Positions 1 through 10,931 of a stretch of 64,000 nucleotides of DNA are shown here, one piece after another (the stretch's first letter is position 1; every line of letters begins with the position of its first letter). The notes beneath the pieces were generated by a model that saw only the letters and a list, made by a program, of their open reading frames with translations, was not told the DNA's origin and did not search any database. Position numbers and translations under genes: made by a program. The stretch is from Xanthostigma xanthostigma (lineage: Eukaryota > Arthropoda > Insecta > Raphidioptera > Raphidiidae), in contig OY754471.1 in the NCBI GenBank assembly GCA_963575645.1, positions 35,782,401 to 35,846,400 on the forward strand. Reading direction: 5' to 3'.

Positions 1-110
1 CGGTAACTCCGACCATCATGAAATTTGGACACAACATTCATTTCGGTAAACTAAGATGAACGTGCGTACTCATGTTCCCACTCCCGCATCCGATCTTTTT
101 CACCCTGGTG
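1..110 (-). repeat. Interspersed repeat, fragment at window edge
   Basis: Read on the minus strand, this matches the stretch at about 20870-20990: the words GAGTACGCACGTTCATC and CATGATG recur in the same order. It is cut by the window start. No coding potential is seen. The class is unknown; the partner copy lies in a longer repeat whose far end looks like a Helitron 5' terminus. Confidence 0.6.
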
Positions 111-940
111 AAAAGGGACGAACCGCTAGTAATCTATAAAATCGTAACGGAATCTTTTTATAGTAGTTTTATTTTCTTGTGGATCTCTCCGGGATTTAAG
201 GTGTTTTAAAACAAGACGTTTCGTGTGAAGCGACCTTAAAATTGTTTGGTTTCTTCAGTTTTTGGAAAATTGATAATAGATGTTGCTAACCACTTAATCA
301 CCTGTTTCAATATTTTATTGTTTTATTAAAACAGCAATGAATGTTCCACAAAAAATCGTTTGAATGAAAGCAGTGACGTGAAAATAATAGGTATTATATT
401 ATTGTGCGGCACTTCAAAACAATAAAATACGAAGGATAATACGAGTTTCCTGCTAGGTTTGTGCACCGCAAAATAGTTCCCTATTAAAACGCGTTTGCGT
501 TCAAAACTACCACACGATAATATAAAACTGGATCGACTGTAGGGTAGAGCGGGGCTATATAAGGTCGGCGGGTAAAAAGGTCCATTTATATAAAATGTCT
601 TTGTCATAATAATAAGTTTGTTCCAAGAACAGTGGTGGATTTACACATTTCCCAAGTATAGGCTTTTAAATTTTTGCCGCCCTTGCTTTATACAATTGTC
701 AGTTCCTAGATTATTTTTACAATCCAACAATTTGGTTAAAATTGCACAAACAATAGTTTTTGGGTATATTTCTGATCTAATCAAAGCTTAATCATGTACA
801 ACTAATAAGGCGTGGTAATCTATGCTATTTACACAATAATGTATATTCGGTAAATGTAATTAAACCGGCTACAAAAAAGGAAAAAAATCGGACCCCGAAT
901 TTGTCGCCCTAGGCTCAAGCCTACTCAGCTTGCTTGTTCA
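111..940. other. Unassigned AT-rich stretch
   Basis: No gene or RNA is recognised. A hAT-like left end (CAGTGGTGGATTTA) begins near 629, and a possible partner end (GCCGCCACTG) is seen only far away near 9945, so the two are not joined here. The minus-strand ORF at 326-607 has no recognisable domain and is treated as chance. Confidence 0.4.
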
Positions 941-1088
941 GTATATTAAATATTCTACGTTTAAAATGAATAAAATTGTAAATTCGTTTTAAAGTTCATA
1001 TTTTGTGAATTTTCGGGTGAATAATAACAAATTATGGCAGGAAGAAGTTTTACTGAAGTCGTGTGGTCTAAAGCACACTCGTTTTTTT
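941..1088 (+). repeat. Family C repeat, 3' part
   Basis: The words ATATTCTACGTTTAAA, AACAAATTATGGCAGGAAG and GTGGTCTAAAGCACAC occur in the same order at 23905-24050 and 34880-35020. The copy lacks the 5' half and ends in a run of T. It is noncoding. Confidence 0.8.
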
Positions 1089-1769
1089 TTTAAATCCTGT
1101 ATCTAGCCGGATTTTACATATAGGTTTGATATCGGATAGTTACCGGATATCTGTTTCATTTCTAATTTTTAGAGTCTCTTTTGCGTAGATGAACGACCCG
1201 TGTTCATTATTGCATGCCATGCGCGGCTCGTATGCCTACATAATATTTTGTGTGCACGAAGAGTATCCATAAGAGTGTACTCCAAAACGACAGAGCCCTA
1301 GACATGGAGTACTTTAGTCATATATTATGAATAAAATATTATATATGCATGCTTCATATATACATACTACATGCATGTAGATAAGTATAGGCGCTTATAA
1401 CGCATTCAAGTTTGGGGTATTAAACCGGTTATTGCTTTTTATATTCAGTTCAAAATGATCTTTGTACCGGATATTAAAATACGCTATGAAATTATTATTT
1501 AATACAGTTCATATTTAAACATTCTATAAAATAAATAATATGAGGAATTTAAACTCGAAAATATAACTTATCATTGGAACAATGTAGATTAATGAATGTA
1601 TTTTCGACTGATTGATTTGAAACCTGTTTCATATCTTCTAAAATAAAGTTAAATTTTTTGTTTAGCTTTCTGAGTAATACTTGAAAACAAAGGGTTTGTT
1701 ACGGATGAGGTTAGCCAACTACTTCGGTTGTTTGTTGACCAAAAAATTACATCTGTTTTTAACAATCTT
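1089..1769. other. Unassigned AT-rich stretch
   Basis: Mostly unique-looking AT-rich DNA with short alternating ATGCATGC palindromes near 1340-1380. I see no gene, RNA or clear element. Confidence 0.4.
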
Positions 1770-1945
1770 GCTCGGGGAGATCAACTGGTATACAGATGGA
1801 TCCAGAACCGAGCAGGGAACTGGAGCCGGTATATATAGTGAAATTCGGAATTCTCAATTCAGCATTTCACTTGGACAATATACTACAGTCTTTCAGGCAG
1901 AATTATATGCTATATCGCAATGTGCATATGAAAACAATAGGAAGT
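1770..1945 (+). pseudogene. LINE RNase H domain fragment
   Basis: The frame reads NWYTDGSRTEQGTGAGIY, then LGQYTTVFQAELYAI. YTDGS carries the first catalytic aspartate of RNase H and FQAEL the catalytic glutamate; this arrangement is typical of the RNase H domain at the end of ORF2 in I/Jockey/R1-group LINEs. Only about 55 residues remain. The reading frame ends just after the glutamate helix, so the second half of the domain, including the last aspartate, is missing, and there is no reverse transcriptase upstream. This is a dead fragment. The domain call is secure; the exact clade is not. Confidence 0.85.
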
Positions 1946-1981
1946 AATACAAAAAAAACGTGTCACTAACTCAAAAGTGTA

Positions 1982-2343
1982 AATGCTTTTATGTGATCGC
2001 TTCACACGAGGCGTCTTTTCAAGCTTGCTTTGTGGATAGATCTGGTGCACGCGCAGTGACAGTTCAAATATAAACACAGAGCGAAACGTGTCTCTTGTCT
2101 GACTGAGCAGAATGACGCCATGTTGGTTTAGGGCGTGTGTTCATATTATCGCCCACGTGACAAGATACTGTTTCCTGATTGGTTCTTGCTTAGAGCAAGC
2201 AGAGGACCTAGCAAGAAAAATAGCCCTGTTTTAATTTTAAAATCTATCTATCTATCGCAGTGGCGTCATTTCGAGCCTCGTATCCAGCCTGCTTGCCAGC
2301 AGAAGTCCAAGCAGTGTTTCCAGCCTCGTATGAAGCGGCCTTT
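1982..2343 (+). repeat. Family A inverted-repeat element, 5'-truncated
   Basis: Contains the family A core in order: GCTTCACACGAGGCGTC, GACAAGATACTGTTTCCTG, AGCAGAAGTCCAAGCAG, ending CGTATGAAGCGGCCTTT, which is the degraded right terminus. The left terminal repeat is absent. Small ORFs across it are chance frames shared by all copies and none has a recognisable domain. Confidence 0.85.
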
Positions 2344-3284
2344 ACAGTGTATTTGGGTATTGGCTGCGCGTGCGCCAGTATGCATATACTATATAATTAT
2401 ATAGGTATATTACACACAAGCATAATCTATACTTTTACTGCTGGCCAAACGCAACACGTCATACTTATAGCTACAGATATACTGTTAACTTTAGCATGTC
2501 AGTGACGCGTACTAATTAGATTTTACCCATCTAAAAATTGCCTAACGTGCCGGTAAAAGTTTTTACTTAAAAAATATTGCTTTAGAATTCCGGATATTGA
2601 AACCTGTTTTCATATTTAATTGATTTATTACAGCAAATATAGTTTTCCACTGTAAATATTTGAGTTGTATTGTGAAGTTAAAACTTCCTTTTTGTGAATA
2701 TATGGCGTACGGATATTTGAAGTTTTGTTCACTCACATGTCGTCCTGTTCCTGAGTAATGGACGACAGCGACGTCCCAGCGTCTCCAGAGAGAAGAAAGA
2801 ACGTTGTTGTCGGTCGTTTGTCCGTTCGTTCGTCCGGGAACAGAGAGCAGCGCGTCCTGTATCATCCCCGTCTGTGCCCAGCCACCCTATCACCGTCCCA
2901 TCGCGCTCTCGACGTCCTTTTATGTGTTATACTTATTTTACAGTGCTTCTCAAACTTTTTTTAATATTAAAACATTGCAAAATGTTCCTTTGACACAAAG
3001 ATACTAAGATATACCTTTGTTATGATTACTTCATTTGTTAAATCTCTATTTAACCATTTGTGATGTTAAGAATCTAATTATTGAAATTTTTAGGCTACAT
3101 GTCAGAATTGTCTGTATTGTCAATTTTTGTGGACGGAAGTTTTAGAGTGAAGAGACGTACATTACATTACAATATAGTGAAGTTGGCTACTTTGTAGGTA
3201 CGTGACGTACGTCAAATTTATCGCCATTTTGATCTCGGAATATGTAAACTGCAGGTTTGCCGAACTTTAGGCACGGTTCTTACT
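2344..3284. other. Unassigned stretch with GC-richer patch
   Basis: Bases 2750-2910 are clearly richer in G+C than their surroundings and are open on both strands, but neither translation shows a known motif. A hAT-like terminus (CAGTGCTTCTCAAACTTTTT) sits at about 2941 with no partner in reach. Nothing else is supported. Confidence 0.4.
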
Positions 3285-3690
3285 GAAAAAGCTCCAACCA
3301 TTGGACGACTGGCCCATTCCAACTTCAAAAATATTAATATTTGGTATATTATAGTATAGGTAATAAATGCGAAGACGCGGGTAACAGCTAGTATTTAATA
3401 TTATGATATTTGTTATTCATTGGCATGGTTATATCTACGTATAATATGTTCCACGTCATGTAAAAATCAAAGCGTGCTTATAACTAATTTGTTTCTGACA
3501 GATCTACGAAACAAAAGAACAGCTGATTTTTTATTGTAGAAATATTTCTAAAATTTAGAAAAAAAAATTATAAAACTTTTTGAAAAATAAAAAAAGAATT
3601 ATAAATCGTGATTTATTATTATATTAAAAATAACGTTATAGCATATACATGTCTTTTGCGCATGCGCTGATTTTCCATAAAAACAATTAC
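3285..3690 (+). repeat. Family B repeat, left part, interrupted by the PNO1 copy
   Basis: Same order as the full copy at 45790-46457: CCATTCCAACTTCAAAA, then GACGCGGGTAACAGCTAGTA (the Helitron-like 3' end inside B), then TTCCACGTCATGTAAAAAT, then GCGCATGCGCTGATTTTCC. The following B segment (CTCCCAAAATTTGGTTTC) resumes only at 4833, beyond the PNO1 retrocopy. Confidence 0.8.
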
Positions 3691-3769
3691 AGTTTTCTTG
3701 TAGTTCAGTTCAGACCTAGTTACAGGTATTACCTACCTCCTACATCCAAAGTATAGATCTATGGTAAAC

Positions 3770-3870
3770 TTACAAATGACTTCAATTTCTTACCTGTAGT
3801 TAATTGATTTAGCCTGAAATATAGGTATAAAAGAGAAAGTCTCAACAGTGGAACTATCATTAATTATCCA
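3770..3870 (+). repeat. Short repeat with a TATA-like box
   Basis: TAGCCTGAA followed by GGTATAAAAGAGAAAGTCTC recurs at 7527-7562. TATAAAAG reads like a TATA box. In both places it lies inside a family B copy. It is about 120 bases upstream of the PNO1-like start codon, but because it is shared with a locus that has no gene, I regard it as part of a repeat rather than the PNO1 promoter. Confidence 0.55.
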
Positions 3871-3978
3871 GTTCTCGGGTAGTTCAGACGTATTACGTTG
3901 TTAAAATATCATCACTGCTAAATCTTACTGGTAAATCACTGTGCTTACTATTTTGTTATATTTAAGAGACGTGCAAAA

Positions 3979-4667
3979 ATGGAGACATCTACTGTAAGTA
4001 ATATTGAAAATACCTATTTTCAATTGGTAAAAAGAACTAAACGCGGTCAATCATCGAAATTTGGTAGATCCGTTATAAATGAGGCTTCAAATATAGCTGA
4101 GATATCACATAACTCAGAAGAATCAGTCAATGGCGAAGAGAAATTCCAAATCAACAGTATACCGATACCAAGTCAACGATGTTCGGCGTTAAAAGAAAAC
4201 TGGCTGAAAATTTCTCAACTGGTCGTAGAACAGCTACACTTTAATTTGAGGTTCAACGGAAAGTGTTGATGTTCGTGCTTGTAAGGACGCACCAAATATG
4301 GCGAATTTACAGAAAGCAGAATATTTTCTACGGGCCTTTGTGTTGGGTTTTGAGGTAGACGATGCTCAAAAGCTGATCCGCGTTGACGATCTATTTACTG
4401 AGTCATTTGAGATTCAGGACATAAAACGGCTGAAAGGTGATCACATTTCACGTGCTATAGGCAGGGTCGTCGATAAAGATGGCAAAACTAGACTCGCAGT
4501 GGAAAAGATGACACAAACGAAGATTGTAATAGCTGAACAAAAGATCCATTTACTTAGCAGTTTTCAAGGCATCCAGTTAGCTCGACGAGCCATCTGCATT
4601 TTTGGTTTTGGGAGCGCCCGCTTCCAGTGTACTTAGTAAGTTATGTTATGTTACAGATAGATTTTAA
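3979..4667 (+). pseudogene. pno1: PNO1 (partner of NOB1) processed pseudogene
   Basis: PNO1 (Dim2 in yeast) is a KH-domain RNA-binding factor of late 40S ribosomal subunit assembly that recruits the NOB1 endonuclease. The copy runs from an ATG at 3979 to a stop at 4665-4667, about 229 codons without introns, close to full length for the family. Recognisable blocks are IPIPSQRCSALKENWLKI, VEQLHFNLRFNGK, then (frame +1) VDVRACKD, LRAFVLGFEVDDAQKLIR, LKGDHISRAIGR and KIHLLSSFQGIQLARRAIC, then (frame +1 again) LGAPASSVLSK ending in VTDRF. Frames break near 4265 and in a T-rich run near 4600. The KH loop normally GKGG reads DKDG. A run of nine A follows at 4751-4759, and family B repeat lies on both sides. 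No introns, frameshifts and an A tail indicate a retrocopy. Sequencing errors in a real gene are a less likely alternative. Confidence 0.93.
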
Positions 4668-4727
4668 GTAATGTAGATAAATGTTATTTATTATTATTTT
4701 GTAATATTTTTATGTGTTACTTGTTTT

Positions 4728-4759
4728 TGGGAATAACAATGTTATTGTGTAAAAAAAAA
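4728..4759 (+). other. Probable retroposed poly(A) end of the PNO1 copy
   Basis: AATAAC (weak polyadenylation-like signal) is followed about 20 bases later by nine A residues, 84 bases after the PNO1 stop. I could not find a convincing target-site duplication. Confidence 0.55.
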
Positions 4760-4832
4760 TGGTTGTCTGTAAAGTCGGTTTACGGACGATAGTTTTACGT
4801 GATAACGTATTCCGTAATACATAACCTAAACC

Positions 4833-5195
4833 TCCCAAAATTTGGTTTCAATCCGCTTATCCTTGGTGTCGGAATGATAAGAAATGTCAAAAGTGACGTT
4901 TGCAACTTACAAAGTATTATGTTCTAATAATAATTAGTTATTCCAATAATTAACTTAGAAGGCCTTGCATTTCACAATATAGGTACTAATGTCAAAAAAT
5001 TGAATGCATTTATACAGCTATTTTTCTATATAAAGTATAAAATATTTTTCTATATAAATTTGTATAAAAAAACTGTTTAGGCAAATTCTGTTATAAGAAA
5101 TCTATGTAAAATGTTCTCCTCTTTCGTTTAAGACTGGTTTCAAACCGATCTGATTTAAATTGAGCGAGAAATTATCAAAAAGCGTCAGGCGGAAC
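4833..5195 (+). repeat. Family B tail joined to family G repeat
   Basis: CTCCCAAAATTTGGTTTCAA, then GTCGGAATGATAAGAAATG, TTAGAAGGCCTTGCATTTC and TCTCCTCTTTCGTTTAAG occur in the same order at 36670-37440, so the B-G junction is old and was copied as a unit. It is noncoding. Confidence 0.75.
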
Positions 5196-6974
5196 GTTAT
5201 GCGTTACGCGTTACACTTTTTCGTACATGCAGCCGGTGTTTTATCAATTTATAATATTGGTGATTCATCAATTTATAAGACGTTATCACGTCAAAAACTG
5301 GTTTAATATATGTGTATGTTAACAAATTTTTGTCGTACGAAACATCTCAGATAGTCCAGACTGACAGCTATGAGATTTATTTGATCGTATTTTGAAAACT
5401 CTTCCAGTATCACAAAACTTCAAGGAATTGAAAAAAACAACAACCAAAATAAAAGGTACATAAATAACCCCACGCAAAAATGTTTAGCACACCTTAAACG
5501 TCACATTAATAATGTGACAAATATTTCGAGGAACCACAAATAAAATTCTTAAATAGTCTCTAACAAAATTCAGGCAAAATTAAAAAATGTAAACGATCGG
5601 AATGACCTACGAGCAGTTGGAATTGTTTATGGCAAAACAAAAATGTATTTCAGCACGATAGTATAACAATTCCAAAAAAAAACCAAAGACAGAATCCTTA
5701 AAGTCAAAACAAAGCAAGGTGATCCAAAAAATATCCTATCCTACTGAGCAAAAAATGCCTGTCAACTATCAATCATCTCTGCTCGCATTGCTAGCCGATT
5801 CCTATCTACCGTTCAGACCAGATCGCGACAGTATCTGACATCAACGTACTCTCTTTCGCGCATCACAGTCGACCGGACTTCTCACTCGCACTCATTCACT
5901 AGCGCGTATTTCTTTTTGAAACTTGATTAGAATTGTCGTATGACGTTCGTCAATGCTATAATGTCCAAAGCCACAGTTTGATTTTTTAAATTATCGGCTC
6001 GATATAAATTTTTAATATAGGAGCCACCAATTTTAAATCGTTATAGTACACACCTTACCGACACTAAACAAGAGCAACTACAAACCGGAGGTTTGAGCGA
6101 AAAAAACATTAACATTCTCCGGCATTTAGTGTTAGATTAATTTATTGCTGAAGCAAGATCAAATCTCAGAATTAATTTGATATATCATAATCATGTTTTC
6201 ATGATTTTCAAACAGTAATTGGCTTTATGAGAACCAGGGACACGAAATGCGTACATGGAGTCATCCCCAAACACCAAAAGGACTCTATGCTGTCCAGGTG
6301 ACAGCTTTGAACCACGCAAGTGCCACGCACATATACGTTAATACGGAACACGGAGGTCCGCACGCGTTGAATGGAAAGACTCCTCGTCTCAGGGTACAGA
6401 CGAAACAGCGGAACCGTAGACTCACTCTCAAGTGGAATACAATGTACTCACCGAAATTAATTAAACGTTCGAATAATGTTTTTCTGAACACTGCTTACCG
6501 TGTAAATAAGCATGATACATTTTTATAGGTAAATACGATTAATGTGAAAACTTCCCTAGACGTACATCAAAGCTTAGAAATTGCTGTATCCGCTTATGAG
6601 AAATGTCCACTTGGAAAAGATACTACATTTAAGTGCAAAAACTAAGTTTTACATATTAAAAAAATTTTATCAGGGATTCCCTGCTACTTAAAAACAGCGC
6701 GAGTATATCAAATAACTCTTAAACGTATATAAAAAAAAATAATCGTCCAGAAGCAATAATACATTTTGAGAAAATAATACAATATCGTAATCTCTGCAAT
6801 TAATATTTGTTTACCTATTACTAAAAAAAAGCATTAATGTGAGTCAAAGAAACATAACGTTGTTACCCAACGTCAAATATATCCTAATAGGTATTTTACA
6901 GCTTGAAAGTTGTATGCTCCCAATTCTGTTTTTTTTATTTTTTTTTTTTTATTTATGACATCTATTGTAGATAT
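5196..6974. other. Long unassigned stretch with an unrecognised ORF
   Basis: No element or gene is recognised. The ORF at 6247-6528 (+, 93 codons, MRTWSHPQTPKGLYAVQ...) is richer in G+C than its surroundings and is also open on the minus strand; I see no domain. The segment 5750-5900 is moderately GC-rich with no motif I can name. The end is low complexity (T runs, then AAT repeats). Confidence 0.35.
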
Positions 6975-7240
6975 TGTATTTTAATAATAAATAATAATAA
7001 TAATAAAGTTTATTTATTCCGTTGACATAAATGTGTGGAACAAGTCAAACATAGAAGTTACAATGAGGTAGAAAAAAATTCCTGGATTGAATAAAAAGTG
7101 TGCTGAATTAAGAGACGATTGATGGTCCGTTTGAAACAAGATTAGCTGTTAATGGATTTAATATTAGCCGGTAATTGATTATATAGTTTTATAGGCTTAG
7201 AATTTGGGCCTTTAGAAAACAGATTTAAATAGTGCTTCGA
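6975..7240 (-). pseudogene. LINE ORF2 C-terminal tail with (TTA)n end
   Basis: On the minus strand the frame gives SKGPNSKPIKLYNQLPANIK, an in-frame stop, then FKRTINRLLIQHTFYSIQEF and a stop at 7058-7060. This is the typical end of Jockey/CR1-like LINE ORF2 (x-LYNxLP ... FKxxLxxLLxxxxFYSxxEF). AATAAA and a (TTA)n-type tail follow at 6980-7015. It is 5'-truncated to roughly 60 codons and is dead. Confidence 0.8.
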
Positions 7241-7494
7241 TAATTGTTAGCTGATCATTATTTCGTAGAAAGTGACAAGTAGTGTCGATAACTTTCGAAA
7301 ATGTGTTAATATTTGATTTAACATACGTTAAACAATTATAAATATATTATAAAGAAATGACTGTTAAAATTTGAAGTTTTTCAACAGAGGACGGCAAGAG
7401 TCTCTATAATTTGAAAACGACATCAGTCTAATTATTATTTTTTGCATAATAAGTATATCGCCAATACGTTAATAGTTTTGTACTTAGTATTTTT

Positions 7495-7834
7495 TTTATC
7501 TCTTTCTTACCTGACCGTAATTCATTTAGCCTGAACTACCTATAGGTATAAAAAGAAAGGTCTCAGGATAGGAAGTATATAATTAATAATTTGTCTAGGG
7601 CTCTTCATATATGCATATCAAATATCCTTCCAAAATTTGGTTTTAATCCGTTCATCCGTTTGACATGTATCGTGTTCACAGGCTAACAGACACACTGAGT
7701 TTTCCCAAATATATGTTTTTTGGATTCGGGGGACTTCAAAATAAAAAAAATATTGTAAAATTTTGAAACGTGAAATTTTACCTAAACTAGCACCATTCCC
7801 TGCTTGTGGGTTGGAATGGTAAAAGTCTAGGCAC
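7495..7834 (+). repeat. Family B repeat, 3' part
   Basis: Starts with the TATA-containing segment shared with 3770-3870, then CTTCCAAAATTTGGTTTTAA, GTTTTTTGGATTCGGGGG, and ends TGTGGGTTGGAATGGTAAAA as in 45790-46457. It is noncoding; the minus-strand ORF here is chance. Confidence 0.8.
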
Positions 7835-8266
7835 CTCCGGGATCTATGTATATGCGGCAAGAGACATATACTTTTGTCTACAAATGTAGCTCCCTAACTC
7901 TATAAATCGGCCGCGTTTGAGACGCTCTGTTATGTGTAGAAGGCTGATATAACATAGAAAAGCGCGATGCTAGCTCACCGTCGTCGTTACGTTGCGTCGC
8001 GTCGTACACATAGTAAAGAGTAGTAGGTATGGCAAAAAGCACGAGGAGAACTCAGCTCAGCTCCGATGGATGGACGGGTGCGGCGGTGGCGGCGGGCGGC
8101 AATACTGGCTCTGTTTACACAGGGCTTCAAGTGAAATATTAAAACCTGCAGCAAGCGAACGAACGGAGCGTATAGGGCTCCTGCTACAGGCTGCTACACA
8201 CAACCTTGTACAAGGCGAGTGATACAATTTACGCCCGGCAAAATAACCTTCCAACAGTCTTGAATA
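7835..8266. other. Unassigned, partly GC-rich
   Basis: Bases 7985-8220 are GC-richer (GGCGGTGGCGGCGGGCGG near 8080) with short open frames on both strands that show no known domain. No element ends are seen. Confidence 0.35.
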
Positions 8267-8703
8267 AAGGCCGCTGCACACGAGGCTGGATTTTCCGCTA
8301 AATTCTTTTGATTACTATAGTTTGCTAGCGCTGGTTTCATTGATTGCTTTTATGTACTCGCTTCACACGAGACGTCTTTTCAAGCTTGCTTTGTAGGTAG
8401 GTTCGGTGCGCGCGCGTGATAGAACGATAACAAAAGTGGTCGTTTATTGTCTCTGAATAGAACACAGAGTATTTGTTTGTGGGCGTTTGTTCATGTCGCC
8501 CACGTGGCAAGATACTGTTTTCTGATTGGTGCGTGCTCAGAGCAAGCAAGGGACCAAGCAAGAAAATAGCCCCTGTTCTAATTTTAAAATCCATCTTGTG
8601 AGCTAGCAGGCGAGCCCGCAGTGACGTCATTTCAAGCTTTGTAGCCTGCCTACCGGCCAGCAGAAGTCCCAGCAGTGTTTCCAGCCTCGTGTGCAGCGGC
8701 CTG
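8267..8703 (+). mobile_element. Family A element, full length
   Basis: Both terminal inverted repeats are present: AAGGCCGCTGCACACGAGGC at the left and CCTCGTGTGCAGCGGCCT at the right. The inside carries the family core (GACGTCTTTTCAAGCTTGC, CACGTGGCAAGATACTG). It is about 437 bp and encodes no transposase, so it is non-autonomous. Confidence 0.9.
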
Positions 8704-9504
8704 TACTGTAGTATCTAATCTACTAATAGACGATATAAATTGTAAAGATTTTCTCAGAAAAGAAATAGCTAGTATGTACATTATTTACCTTATGCACTAT
8801 ATATTTACTATCTATTGCGCATTCATGGAAATATTTTCTTCATGAAGTTTATATTTTTTATTGTGTAAAAAAAAGTTTGACAATTTAATTGTGATTTAGC
8901 TATTTACATGTACGTATCATATTTAATTATTTTAATAACTCTATATACTGCAGTTATACTATACGTAAAAAACAGTCCCTCATGTTATAAAAATTAAAAA
9001 TAATTTTTATAAGCATGATTACCGAATAATAAATTGAAAATTATTGTTACATACAATGATGTACGGATAAAAACTAAAAAGTTATATTTCATCAATTTTA
9101 AAATTATTTTTATAACATAAATGTTACAAACAAGATTATCTTGGTCGATTCATATTTCCAATAAATTATCATTTTGTTATAGTATATATGAATGTTTGTT
9201 GTTCAGTTGCACATTTTATATAAAAAAAAAAATTTTAATGGATTATTTCTTCTCTCCAGTCTCCGTTTAACGACCACTCTCAATATCGCCACAAAGTTTT
9301 ACCATCTACAACTTTTGTGTAGAACAATTTCCGCTAAGAGGTCACGTTTTGTCGTATATCTCAGAAAACCGTCTTCAACCCCTAAATTGCATCCCCATTT
9401 CACCATTTTGAATGTTTTCGTGTTTAAATATAGCCTCAACAACATTTTCCACCTGGTCCTTGCCTGCTATTTTTTTTTAGCGTTAAAAATTCGTTTTGGC
9501 ACCA
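8704..9504. other. Unassigned AT-rich stretch
   Basis: Nothing is recognised. The long open frame at 9192-9728 runs through here, but only its last part (from about 9505) is LINE-derived; the rest has no domain. Confidence 0.4.
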
Positions 9505-9766
9505 GCCTAATAGGACACACGCTACGAAAGACAGATGGCGACATAGTGAAGAGAGCCTTGGATTGGAACCCACAGGGTAACCGAAAAAGGGGAAGACCGA
9601 AAACATCGTGGAGAAGAACTATTCGTGAAAAAGTTATGGAACAAGGAACTACCTGGCTTCAAGTCAAAAATATGGCAAAAGATAGGACTAGATTTAAAAT
9701 TTTCGTAGAAGCCCTATGCTCCACTTAGGAGTTAAAGGAATTTATTATTATTATTATTATTATTAT
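9505..9766 (+). pseudogene. RTE-clade LINE tail, copy 1
   Basis: The frame reads LIGHTLRKT, then RALDWNPQGNRKRGRPKTSW and FKIFVEALCST before a stop at 9726-9728. IGHTLRK...WNPxGxRKRGRPK..WRR is the hallmark end of RTE-type LINE ORFs. The tail GGAATTTATTATTATTATTA is the microsatellite 3' end seen also in copies at 16.1 and 29.7 kb. It is strongly 5'-truncated (about 74 codons), but the remaining frame is intact. Confidence 0.9.
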
Positions 9767-10414
9767 ATACATGCATGAAAAGCAAATATTTTATAGGGGG
9801 TTTGAATAAAAATATTTAATATGTAACGGTATTTAAAATTTTTCATAATTTTTTGAATGGAGTTTTTTGCAACTTCTATTTCTAAATTGAGTTTGTGGGT
9901 CTCAAAATTTTTGCCGATTGGTGCCTCCCCACTTGACTTAAGCCGCCACTGATTGTTTCTAGGTATGTTTTTTCAACGCTCATTTTATATATTTATATTC
10001 AATTGGTATTCCATTTGTTATTTTTATCAAATTAATATTTGAACTTATGACACTAACTTCTGACGAGCCACACTAAGTAAACAAGGTAAATACCTTATAG
10101 TAAATTATCTTGGCTCTAGATATTTATGATTCATTCATTCTCTCCAGACAATAAGATTTATATTTTATATATTTACTTTGACAATAAACTATTTCAATTT
10201 TCCTTATCAAAATACTTCTAAGCAAATAAGTTCAAAGTTGATGTTGAACTATGATTGTGTCAATATGTGATTTATTTTTAGTTATTACTTATTACTTTAT
10301 CGTCACATCCAATCATCATAAGAAAAGAATTTATTAAAAGATAATATTTAAGTGAATCTATAACACTCTCTTTTGTTAAAAATTACAGTCTTTCAAAAAA
10401 AACTAATTACTATT
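9767..10414. other. Unassigned stretch
   Basis: AT-rich. GTGCCTCCCCACTTGAC followed by GCCGCCACTG near 9945 looks like the right end of a hAT element, but I find no left end in reach. Confidence 0.35.
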
Positions 10415-10830
10415 AAGGCCGCTGCACACAAAGCTGGATTTACCGCTAGATACCTTGCTAGATTTGACCACTAGTTTTCTAGTGCTCGTTTTCTTAATTG
10501 ATTTTATGTGCTCGATTCACACGAGACGTCTTTTCAAGCTCGTTTTGTGGATAGATCTGGTGCACTTCAAATATAAACACAGAGCAAAACGTGTCTGTTA
10601 TCTGACTCTGAGCAGAATGACAGAACGTTTGTGGGCGTTTGTTCGCGCACGTGACAAGATACTGTTTCCTGATTGGTTCTTGCTCAGAGCAAATAGCCCC
10701 TGTTTTAATTTTGGAATCTATCTTGTGAACTACCAGGCGAGCCAGCAGTGACGTCATTTCCAGCCTCGTACCCAGCCTACCAGTCAGCAGAAGTCCAAGC
10801 AGTGTTTCCAGCCTCGTGTGCAGCGGTCTT
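10415..10830 (+). mobile_element. Family A element, full length
   Basis: Ends AAGGCCGCTGCACAC and GTGTGCAGCGGTCTT are preserved. The core is as in 8267-8703 but with a deletion around the sequence upstream of CACGTGACAAGATACTG. It has no transposase. Confidence 0.9.
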
Positions 10831-10931
10831 TACTTCAATACTATGCTACGATGAATCGCTTCTAATTTTATAAACAGAATAGATCTTTTTCTTGTGGTTT
10901 GAAATATCACATTTTATAGTAGTTTTTTTCA

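Noticed and set aside
2135..2505. Overlapping ORFs in family A copies as conserved proteins
   Set aside because: The same frames recur only because the repeat recurs; they are broken differently in each copy and show no domain.
2941..2962. hAT element starting CAGTGCTTCTCAAAC
   Set aside because: No matching inverted end was found downstream, so no element could be delimited.
9192..9504. N-terminal 100 codons of the 178-codon ORF as part of the LINE protein
   Set aside because: No RTE motif before LIGHTLRK; the sequence upstream is composition-biased and unrelated, and the LINE is simply 5'-truncated.
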